From: Cladorhizidae sp. MBARI D1340-BT2
Lineage: Eukaryota; Porifera; Demospongiae; Poecilosclerida; Cladorhizidae
Length of the DNA stretch: 64,000 bases
Assembly: GCA_028752905.1 (NCBI GenBank)
Contig: JAQNBH010000002.1
Location: forward strand, 22,579,059 to 22,643,058
Direction of reading: 5' to 3'
A program made the translations under genes and the position numbers. Below are positions 1-7,489 of this stretch, piece by piece (position 1 is the first letter of the stretch; each line of letters begins with the position of its first letter). The notes under the pieces were generated by a model. It was given only the letters and a program-made list of their open reading frames with translations, made no database searches and had not been told where the DNA came from.

Positions 1-124
1 GTCCATTACAGTGAAGTGTGCAGAATATATGGATGTTTGGTATCAAGAGAGAGCACTTGGAGAGTCCTATCTTAATAGCTGTATAACAAGTCTATTCAGT
101 GAAGTGTGGATAATCTACGAAGCT
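1..124. repeat. Truncated B module at the window edge
   Basis: The last 124 bp of a B module, corresponding to 4742-4865 of the reference copy. It begins in the fifth monomer and ends GAAGCT before the first A module. The array therefore continues to the left of the window. Confidence 0.93.
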
Positions 125-527
125 AACATGTTTAGCATCAAGTAAGAGTACAATTCATAACTGCCCTAATTAACAAGACCAAAGTCCCAGATTTTGTCAA
201 CTGATAGAGAAGGCCCTTATCTGCAACATGTGAACAGATTATCAATAAATGTAGTGGTTTTTCACTGGCAGGCCACCGCTTTGGCAACTGGAAAACGCCA
301 GGAAAAATCACAAACCTTACCACTTCAAATCACCATAACTTGCTAATACTTAGAGTACTCAAAATTTTGGCACGTACAAAAGACAGATAATTAGAAGAGC
401 TATCCGGTGATATAAAAATTATCTTTTTTGGGTAAAGTGTAGAAAAGTTATGAGCTTCACGGCAAAAAAACAAGATTTTCGGGGGGAAAATGAGAAACAT
501 ATAGACCAAATTAGGGCAAATATCAAG
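125..527. repeat. Module A, reference copy (403 bp)
   Basis: The constant module, present 97 times in the window. It runs from AACATGTTTAGCATCAAG to GGGCAAATATCAAG. The 379-bp core (143-521) is bounded on both sides by the direct repeat ATCAAG (137-142 and 522-527). Just inside lies a 10-bp inverted repeat, TGCCCTAATT at 162-171 and AATTAGGGCA at 509-518. A small hairpin-capable stretch, ATTTTC and GAAAAT around a run of G, lies at about 475-491. A TTAA at 170-173 is the site type used by the transposon in the third unit. Followed directly by another A it forms a short unit; followed by B it forms a long unit. Confidence 0.95.
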
Positions 528-974
528 AACATGTTTAGCATCAAGTAAGAGTACAATTCATAACTGCCCTAATTAACAAGACCAAAGTCACAGATTTTGT
601 CAACTGATAGAGAAGGCCCTTATCTGCAACATGTGAACAGATTATCAATAAATGTAGTGGTTTTTCACTGGCAGGCCACCGCTTTGGCAACTGGAAAACG
701 CCAGGAAAAATCCCAAACCTTACCACTTCAAATCACCATAACTTGCTAATACTTAGAGTACTCAAAATTTTGGCACCTACAAAAGACAGATAATTAGAAG
801 AGCTATCCGGTGATATAAAAATTATCTTTTTTGGGTAAAGTGTAGAAAAGTTATGAGCTTCACGGCAAAAAACAAGATTTTCGGGGGGAAAATGAGAAAC
901 ATATAGACCAAATTAGGGCAAATATCAAGAACATGTTTAGCATCAAGTAAGAGTACAATTCATAACTGCCCTAA

Positions 975-978
975 TTAA
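975..978. other. TTAA target-site duplication, left
   Basis: Left copy of the 4-bp duplication made on insertion. It pairs with 3093-3096. The satellite sequence is CCCTAA|TTAA|CAAGACC when the element and one TTAA are removed, identical to other A modules. Confidence 0.93.
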
Positions 979-991
979 CTCTTTGACTGCG
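979..991 (+). repeat. Terminal inverted repeat, left
   Basis: CTCTTTGACTGCG. It matches the reverse complement of 3080-3092 at 12 of 13 positions, and similarity drops beyond that. A C-rich start followed by TTTG directly inside TTAA fits many piggyBac-like termini (general family knowledge). Confidence 0.88.
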
Positions 992-1055
992 GTGGACATA
1001 TATATATGTCCGACAAAAATTGCAATCGTACGCGGTGGACATATATATATGTCCG
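989..1055. repeat. Two subterminal palindromes in a direct repeat
   Basis: The perfect 18-bp palindrome GGACATATATATATGTCC occurs at 994-1011 and again at 1037-1054. Each is part of a 24-bp direct repeat (989-1012 and 1032-1055), 43 bp apart. There is no counterpart at the right end. They could be transposase-binding or promoter elements of the transposon (inference); the alternating TA core could also extrude as a cruciform. Confidence 0.85.
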
Positions 1056-1319
1056 TAAAGGACTAATGCTTTTTGACTCGCAGTAAGGTGCTGCTTATCG
1101 GTACAGCCACTCACGAAGCATCTGCCTATTGTCTGCTTGTTGGTACAGCTGCTCACAGTGTTTAATTCACTTGTACTGACCTGGAATTATCAACTATCTT
1201 TGGACAAAGCGTGCTTATGTAAGGTGGTTATGTACCTTCACTCTAGATGCTTGATAGATTATTATGCTGAATACAAGTGATGGATAGATAATTATTATAA
1301 TAGAGCTGAAGTGCTGTGT
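1056..1319 (+). other. Transposon left spacer, no gene seen
   Basis: Sequence between the subterminal palindromes and the first in-frame ATG of the transposase remnant. It contains two diverged copies of a GGTACAGC(C/T)(A/G)CTCAC segment, at about 1100 and 1143. It would be the promoter and leader of an intact element, but no specific promoter motif is convincing. Confidence 0.5.
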
Positions 1320-2295
1320 ATGTTAAAAAGAGATGACAGTGATGATGATTTTGGTGGATATATTGATGAGAATTATTGTGAAGGTGTGGAGGATGGTAAA
1401 GAGGGTGTGGAGTATGGTGAAGATGTTGTGGATAGTGTAAAGATGAAGAAAGTCGTAGGAGTAGCTCCAGTGAAAGTTCAAGCAGCTCCAGTTCAAGCAG
1501 CTCCAGTTGAAGCAGCTCCAGTTGAAGCAGCTCCAGTTGAAGCAGCTCCAGTTCAAGCAGCTCCAGTGCCATCAGCTCCAGTGGCCAGCAGCTCCAGTAC
1601 CAGCAGCTCCAGTGCCAGCAGCTCCAGTGGTAATATCTCATTCAGTCAGACATCTGGTTGCACAGTTGATATGGAAGGAAAAGCGCCCATTGACTTTTCT
1701 CAGCTTTTTCTCGATGACACTATCCTAAGGAGAATTGTGGAGGAAACAAATTTGTAAGCAGACCAATTTATAGCTTCGAATCAAGACCTACCTCCTCATC
1801 TAGAATGAGAGGTTGGAAAGCTTGGCACAGTTAGCGAGATAAAGAGCCCTCTATATATCCATTAGCGTGGACAATCATACCAGCTTTGAAGAGAAATTGC
1901 TGTCGATGAATCAATTGGATTCAAGGGGAGGGTCTGGTTCATCCAGTACTTGTCCATGAAGCCCACAAAGTGGGGTACGAAAGCTTATATCCTGGCAGAC
2001 AGCTCTAGTGGATATACCTATAGTTGGAAGCTGTGTATGTAGGTGAGGAGACTTTAGTATACTCACAATAATATGATAAATACACTTGTACCATCTCTAA
2101 AAAGTAGTGGCTTTGGTGCATTTGGTACAGTTCAGGTGAACAGGTTGCATGTATCAAGGCCAAAGACGAAATGAAAAAGAATCTGTAAGTACAAATGGTG
2201 TCCATGCCTTGAAATGGTTGGACAAGAGAGCTGTGACCATTCTGAGAACTATCCATGATGATAGCACAGTTGGTAGATCATCCAAAGCTAGCTGA
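1320..2295 (+). pseudogene. piggyBac-type transposase, broken and internally deleted
   Basis: Remnant of the transposase that cuts and reinserts the element at TTAA. The first ATG in frame is at 1320; an in-frame stop lies upstream at 1278. Piece 1 (1320-1757, 145 codons): acidic N-terminus (RDDSDDDFGGYIDEN), AAPV/serine repeats, then PIDFSQLFLDDTILRRIVEE, which fits the start of the piggyBac domain. A TAA at 1755 ends it where the family usually has Tyr; matching residues continue to about 1805. Piece 2 (1890-2042, same frame) holds REIAVDESIGFKGR and LADSSSGY. Its Asp (1905-1907) corresponds to the first catalytic Asp. Piece 3 (2058-2174, same frame) holds SLKSSGFGAFGTVQVNRL. Piece 4 (2185-2295, shifted frame) holds HALKWLDKRAVTILRTIH. 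Roughly 100 residues or more between pieces 1 and 2 are missing, and the other two catalytic Asp are not visible. Non-functional. Confidence 0.88.
1464..1629 (+). repeat. 15-bp minisatellite inside the transposase N-terminus
   Basis: About eleven copies of GCTCCAGTTCAAGCA-like repeats. In the reading frame they give AAPVQ/AAPVE up to about 1575. One 16-bp step between GCTCCAGT starts at 1575 and 1591 then shifts the repeat phase, so the rest reads as serine runs (ASSSSTSSSS). The frame on both sides of the repeat is the same as that of the piggyBac motif downstream. It is a low-complexity linker, probably variable in length. Confidence 0.88.
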
Positions 2296-2395
2296 GCTGA
2301 GATACATACTAGCACTAGCTATAGAACAACTTGGTTTGCTTGGTAGTCTACTAGTTACCTCCAATGCTAGCTATTGCTGGCTATATATTGGCTAC

Positions 2396-2833
2396 AACTG
2401 CCTTCTTCAAGCGCTGCTAGCTATAATGATCATCTAAAACTGCCAACTTCAAGCGCTAGCTAATTTGTCAGCTATAAAGATCAGCTCAAACTGCCTATAC
2501 ACTTCAAGCGCTAGCTACTTGGCTATCTAAAACTGTCAACTTCAAGCGATAGCTAATTTGCTAGCTATAAAGATAAGCTGAAACTGCCTATACACTTCAA
2601 CCGCCATCTAATTTGCTAGCTATAATGATCGTCTAAAACTGCCAACTTCAAGCGCTAGCTAATTTGCCTTCTATAAAGATCAGCTCAAACTGCCTATACA
2701 CTTCAAGCGCTAGCTACTTGGCTATCTAAAACTGCCAACTTCAAGCGCTAGCTAATTTGCTAGCTATATATATCAGCTAAAACTGCCTATACACTTCAAG
2801 CGCCATCTAATTTGCTAGCTATAATGATCATCT
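2396..2833. repeat. About 50-bp minisatellite in a 199-bp tandem duplication
   Basis: Alternating segments AACTGCCAACTTCAAGCGCT and AACTGCCTATACACTTCAAG, each followed by AGCTAATTTG or AGCTACTTGG-like sequence, repeat about every 50 bp. Four of them form a 199-bp higher-order unit that is present twice: 2423-2621 and 2622-2820, with ATAATGATC(A/G)TCT at 2423, 2622 and 2821. Many GCTAGC palindromes are present. It replaces the expected C-terminal part of the transposase gene and is not found elsewhere in the window. Confidence 0.85.
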
Positions 2834-3079
2834 ATGTAACAAACTGGTTAGCTTATCCATATAATAATACTTACTTGGAGTCTAGCTTCACTTGTCTTGC
2901 CATCTCAAAAGGTTCTGCTAGCCAGGTGTTGGGTAGAAAGTTAGGAGATAGTCAGAATATCACTCGTATGCTCACCTCAAAAATACAAAACAAAACCAAT
3001 TAAAAATCAGGTGATTTAAAAAACGGGTGATTCAATAAACAGCCTCCGCATGCAGGGGAAATTACTGGGTAAATCCCTT
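2834..3079. other. Transposon right spacer, no gene recognised
   Basis: Unique sequence between the minisatellite and the right end. A 63-codon open frame crosses it (2812-3003) but resembles nothing I recognise and lacks piggyBac features. Two GGTGATT motifs (about 3012 and 3028) lie near the end. The cysteine-rich C-terminal domain typical of many piggyBac transposases is not seen here. Confidence 0.5.
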
Positions 3080-3092
3080 CGCAGCCAAAGAG
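3080..3092 (-). repeat. Terminal inverted repeat, right
   Basis: CGCAGCCAAAGAG on the plus strand, which reads CTCTTTGGCTGCG on the minus strand. The single mismatch with the left end is at position 8. Confidence 0.88.
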
Positions 3093-3096
3093 TTAA
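3093..3096. other. TTAA target-site duplication, right
   Basis: Right copy of the duplication. CAAGACCAAAGTCACAG follows immediately, the normal continuation of the A module in the AGTCACAG subtype. Confidence 0.93.
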
Positions 3097-4359
3097 CAAG
3101 ACCAAAGTCACAGATTTTGTCAACTGATAGAGAAGGCCCTTATCTGCAACATGTGAACAGATTATCAATAAATGTAGTGGTTTTTCACTGGCAGGCCACC
3201 GCTTTGGCAACTGGAAAACGCCAGGAAAAATCCCAAACCTTACCACTTCAAATCACCATAACTTGCTAATACTTAGAGTACTCAAAATTTTGGCACCTAC
3301 AAAAGACAGATAATTAGAAGAGCTATCCGGTGATATAAAAATTATCTTTTTTGGGTAAAGTGTAGAAAAGTTATGAGCTTCACGGCAAAAAAACAAGATT
3401 TTCGGGGGGAAAATGAGAAACATATAGACCAAATTAGGGCAAATATCAAGATAGAGAACACATAATGAAACCTATCATTCGAATCATATCAAGTCCATTA
3501 CAGTAAAGTGTGCAGAATATTATGGATGTTTGATATCAACAGAGAGCACAGAGAGAGACCTATCTTAATAGCTATATATCAAGTTTATTCAGTGAAGTGT
3601 GGAGAATCTATTTAGCATCAAGAGAGAGCAGAGAGAAACCTATCTTGTGATTCTATCAAGTCCATTACTGTGAAGTATGTGGAATATACGGATGTTTGGT
3701 ATCAAGAGAGAGAACAGAGAGAGGCCTACCTTTAGAGCTATATATCAAGTCTATTCAGTGAAGTGTGGAGAATCTATGAAGCTAACATGTTTAGCTCAAG
3801 ATAGAGAACACTGAGAGATACCTATCTTGCAAGTCCATTACAGTGAAGTGTGCAGAATATATGGATGTTTGGTATCAAGAGAGAGCACTTGGAGAGTCCT
3901 ATCTTAATAGCTGTATAACAAGTCTATTCAGTGAAGTGTGGATAATCTACGAAGCTAACATGTTTAGCATCAAGTAAGAGTACAATTCATAACTGCCCTA
4001 ATTAACAAGACCAAAGTCCCAGATTTTGTCAACTGATAGAGAAGGCCCTTATCTGCAACATGTGAACAGATTATCAATAAATGTAGTGGTTTTTCACTGG
4101 CAGGCCACCGCTTTGGCAACTGGAAAACGCCAGGAAAAATCCCAAACCTTACCACTTCAAATCACCATAACTTGCTAATACTTAGAGTACTCAAAATTTT
4201 GGCACGTACAAAAGACAGATAATTAGAAGAGCTATCCGGTGATATAAAAATTATCTTTTTTAGGTAAAGTGTAGAAATGTTATGAGCTTCACGGCAAAAA
4301 AACAAGATTTTCGGGGGGAAAATGAGAAACATATAGACCAAATTAGGGCAAATATCAAG

Positions 4360-4865
4360 ACAGAGAACACATAATGAAACCTATCATTCGAATCATATCA
4401 AGTCCATTACAGTAAAGTGTGCAGAATATTATGGATGTTTGATATCAACAGAGAGCACAGAGAGAGACCTATCTTAATAGCTATATATCAAGTTTATTCA
4501 GTGAAGTGTGGAGAATCTATTTAGCATCAAGAGAGAGCAGAGAGAAACCTATCTTGTGATTCTATCAAGTCCATTACTGTGAAGTATGTGGAATATACGG
4601 ATGTTTGGTATCAAGAGAGAGAACAGAGAGAGGCCTACCTTTAGAGCTATATATCAAGTCTATTCAGTGAAGTGTGGAGAATCTATGAAGCTAACATGTT
4701 TAGCTCAAGATAGAGAACACTGAGAGATACCTATCTTGCAAGTCCATTACAGTGAAGTGTGCAGAATATATGGATGTTTGGTATCAAGAGAGAGCACTTG
4801 GAGAGTCCTATCTTAATAGCTGTATAACAAGTCTATTCAGTGAAGTGTGGATAATCTACGAAGCT
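4360..4865. repeat. Module B, reference copy (506 bp)
   Basis: The optional module, present in 45 units plus the fragment at 1-124. It starts ACAGAGAACACATAATG (ATAGAGAAC... in most copies) and ends CTACGAAGCT. It is internally repetitive: motifs of the form TCAAGTC(C/T)ATT...CAGTGAAGTGTG start at 4398, 4488, 4565, 4654, 4738 and 4827. That gives monomers of 90, 77, 89, 84 and 89 bp, and the sixth runs on into the start of the next A module. Odd and even monomers form two subtypes (GTGCAGAATAT.GGATGTTTG versus GTGGAGAATCTATGAAGC), so the period of best similarity is about 170 bp. GA-rich stretches (AGAGAGAG) occur in most monomers. No gene is visible. Confidence 0.93.
4398..4737. repeat. About 170-bp subrepeats inside B (two full dimers)
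   Basis: Two consecutive dimers of 167 bp (4398-4564) and 173 bp (4565-4737), followed by a third that starts at 4738 and crosses into module A. Each dimer joins one monomer with GGATGTTTGGTATCAAGAGAG to one with TCTATGAAGCTAACATG. They are clearly related but diverged within one B. By contrast, the same dimer position is almost identical between B copies. This means the dimer array is older than the current unit amplification. Confidence 0.88.
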
Positions 4866-7489
4866 AACATGTTTAGCATCAAGTAAGAGTACAATTCATA
4901 ACTGCCCTAATTAACAAGACCAAAGTCCCAGATTTTGTCAACTGATAGAGAAGGCCCTTATCTGCAACATGTGAACAGATTATCAATAAATGTAGTGGTT
5001 TTTCACTGGCAGGCCACCGCTTTGGCAACTGGAAAACGCCAGGAAAAATCACAAACCTTACCACTTCAAATCACCATAACTTGCTAATACTTAGAGTACT
5101 CAAAATTTTGGCACGTACAAAAGACAGATAATTAGAAGAGCTATCCGGTGATATAAAAATTATCTTTTTTGGGTAAAGTGTAGAAAAGTTATGAGCTTCA
5201 CGGCAAAAAAACAAGATTTTCGGGGGGAAAATGAGAAACATATAGACCAAATTAGGGCAAATATCAAGAACATGTTTAGCATCAAGTAAGAGTACAATTC
5301 ATAACTGCCCTAATTAACAAGACCAAAGTCACAGATTTTGTCAACTGATAGAGAAGGCCCTTATCTGCAACATGTGAACAGATTATCAATAAATGTAGTG
5401 GTTTTTCACTGGCAGGCCACCGCTTTGGCAACTGGAAAACGCCAGGAAAAATCCCAAACCTTACCACTTCAAATCACCATAACTTGCTAATACTTAGAGT
5501 ACTCAAAATTTTGGCACCTACGAAAGACAGATAATTAGAAGAGCTATCCGGTGATATAAAAATTATCTTTTTTGGGTAAAGTGTAAAAAAGTTATGAGCT
5601 TCACGGCAAAAAACAAGATTTTCGGGGGGAAAATGAGAAACATATAGACCAAATTAGGGCAAATATCAAGAACATGTTTAGCATCAAGTAAGAGTACAAT
5701 TCATAACTGCCCTAATTAACAAGACCAAAGTCACAGATTTTGTCAACTGATAGAGAAGGCCCTTATCTGCAACATGTGAACAGATTATCAATAAATGTAG
5801 TGGTTTTTCACTGGCAGGCCACCGCTTTGGCAACTGGAAAACGCCAGGAAAAATCCCAAACCTTACCACTTCAAATCACCATAACTTGCTAATACTTAGA
5901 GTACTCAAAATTTTGGCACCTACAAAAGACAGATAATTAGAAGAGCTATCCGGTGATATAAAAATTATCTTTTTTGGGTAAAGTGTAGAAAAGTTATGAG
6001 CTTCACGGCAAAAAAACAAGATTTTCGGGGGGGAAATGAGAAACATATAGACCAAATTAGGGCAAATATCAAGATAGAGAACACATAATGAAACCTATCA
6101 TTCGAATCATATCAAGTCCATTACAGTAAAGTGTGCAGAATATTATGGATGTTTGATATCAACAGAGAGCACAGAGAGAGACCTATCTTAATAGCTATAT
6201 ATCAAGTTTATTCAGTGAAGTGTGGAGAATCTATTTAGCATCAAGAGAGAGCAGAGAGAAACCTATCTTGTGATTCTATCAAGTCCATTACTGTGAAGTA
6301 TGTGGAATATACGGATGTTTGGTATCAAGAGAGAGAACAGAGAGAGGCCTACCTTTAGAGCTATATATCAAGTCTATTCAGTGAAGTGTGGAGAATCTAT
6401 GAAGCTAACATGTTTAGCTCAAGATAGAGAACACTGAGAGATACCTATCTTGCAAGTCCATTACAGTGAAGTGTGCAGAATATATGGATGTTTGGTATCC
6501 AGAGAGAGCACTTGGAGAGTCCTATCTTAATAGCTGTATAACAAGTCTATTCAGTGAAGTGTGGATAATCTACGAAGCTAACATGTTTAGCATCAAGTAA
6601 GAGTACAATTCATAACTGCCCTAATTAACAAGACCAAAGTCCCAGATTTTGTCAACTGATAGAGAAGGCCCTTATCTGCAACATGTGAACAGATTATCAA
6701 TAAATGTAGTGGTTTTTCACTGGCAGGCCACCGCTTTGGCAACTGGAAAACGCCAGGAAAAATCCCAAACCTTACCACTTCAAATCACCATAACTTGCTA
6801 ATACTTAGAGTACTCAAAATTTTGGCACGTACAAAAGACAGATAATTAGAAGAGCTATCCGGTGATATAAAAATTATCTTTTTTTAGGTAAAGTGTAGAA
6901 ATGTTATGAGCTTCACGGCAAAAAAACAAGATTTTCGGGGGGAAAATGAGAAACATATAGACCAAATTAGGGCAAATATCAAGACAGAGAACACATAATG
7001 AAACCTATCATTCGAATCATATCAAGTCCATTACAGTAAAGTGTGCAGAATATTATGGATGTTTGATATCAACAGAGAGCACAGAGAGAGACCTATCTTA
7101 ATAGCTATATATCAAGTTTATTCAGTGAAGTGTGGAGAATCTATTTAGCATCAAGAGAGAGCAGAGAGAAACCTATCTTGTGATTCTATCAAGTCCATTA
7201 CTGTGAAGTATGCGGAATATACGGATGTTTGGTATCAAGAGAGAGAACAGAGAGAGGCCTACCTTTAGAGCTATATATCAAGTCTATTCAGTGAAGTGTG
7301 GAGAATCTATGAAGCTAACATGTTTAGCTCAAGATAGAGAACACTGAGAGATACCTATCTTGCAAGTCCATTACAGTGAAGTGTGCAGAATATATGGATG
7401 TTTGGTATCAAGAGAGAGCACTTGGAGAGTCCTATCTTAATAGCTGTATAACAAGTCTATTCAGTGAAGTGTGGATAATCTACGAAGCT
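4866..7489. repeat. Higher-order repeat copy S1-S2-L1-L2 (2,624 bp)
   Basis: Units start at 4866, 5269 (402 bp), 5671 and 6580 (910 bp, one extra T in the T run before AGGTAAAG). Subtype order is the same as in the preceding copy, without the transposon, so the L1 at 5671 gives the empty-site sequence for the matching position. Confidence 0.92.

Larger units (their letters stand above)
1..974. repeat. Satellite array, part left of the transposon
   Basis: Head-to-tail satellite DNA. It holds the last 124 bp of a B module (1-124), two complete short units (125-527 and 528-929) and the first 45 bp of a third unit, up to the TTAA where the transposon entered. The sequence resumes in phase at 3097. 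No coding gene is supported here; the open frame running on the minus strand in each unit is a by-product of the repeat. Confidence 0.97.
979..3092 (+). mobile_element. piggyBac-superfamily transposon, decayed and non-autonomous
   Basis: A 2,114-bp insertion in the A module of the third unit, unrelated to the satellite. It is flanked by TTAA at 975-978 and 3093-3096; uninterrupted A modules have a single TTAA at this place (CCCTAATTAACAAG). The ends form a 13-bp terminal inverted repeat with one mismatch, CTCTTTGACTGCG and CTCTTTGGCTGCG. TTAA duplication is the hallmark of the piggyBac superfamily. Inside are recognisable piggyBac transposase pieces on the plus strand. Order of parts: end, two palindromes, spacer, transposase remnant (1320-2295), minisatellite (2396-2833), spacer, end. 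It cannot encode a working transposase but its ends look complete. It was probably mobilised in trans (inference). Confidence 0.93.
125..4865. repeat. Higher-order repeat copy S1-S2-L1-L2, carrying the transposon
   Basis: Units start at 125 (S1), 528 (S2, 402 bp), 930 (L1, split by the insertion) and 3957 (L2). Removing the element and one TTAA leaves L1 at exactly 909 bp and the whole repeat at 2,623 bp. Subtype marks: S1 has AGTCCCAG with AATCACAAAC. S2 has AGTCACAG, CACCTAC and six A after CGGC. L1 has AGTCACAG with AATCCCAAAC. L2 has AGGTAAAG and a B starting ACAGAG. Confidence 0.9.

Noticed and set aside
270..302. GC-rich segment GGCCACCGCTTTGGCAACTGG as an NF1-like or CENP-B-like binding site
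   Set aside because: It does not match the CENP-B box core and only loosely resembles NF1 half-sites, so it is too weak to list.
138..323. 61-codon minus-strand open frame repeated in nearly every A module, a possible multicopy gene
   Set aside because: It is open mainly because the units are almost identical. It has no recognisable domain, varies in amino acids without clear constraint, and copies with a stop (near 15499 and 21148) or frameshift (58535, 60250) are tolerated and amplified. I treat it as a satellite by-product.
509..518. TTAGGG in AATTAGGGCA, once per A module, as a telomere repeat
   Set aside because: Single occurrences per 403 or 909 bp are not telomeric tandem repeats. 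The motif is better explained as one arm of the 10-bp inverted repeat.
1243..1641. Minus-strand open frame of 132 codons rich in Leu and Glu, opposite the transposase
   Set aside because: It is the antisense shadow of the 15-bp repeat in the transposase N-terminus and has no independent features.
2255..2437. 60-codon plus-strand frame after the last transposase piece
   Set aside because: It lies in a different frame from the WLDKRAV piece, runs into the minisatellite and lacks the third catalytic Asp context, so it is not counted as coding.
2812..3003. 63-codon plus-strand frame near the right end of the transposon as the transposase C-terminus
   Set aside because: It shows no cysteine-rich pattern or piggyBac motif, begins inside the minisatellite, and looks like chance open sequence.
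4441..4640. GA-rich stretches in B as GAGA-factor binding sites
   Set aside because: Short AGAGAGAG tracts are common by chance in such repeats and the host is unknown, so a binding claim is not supportable.
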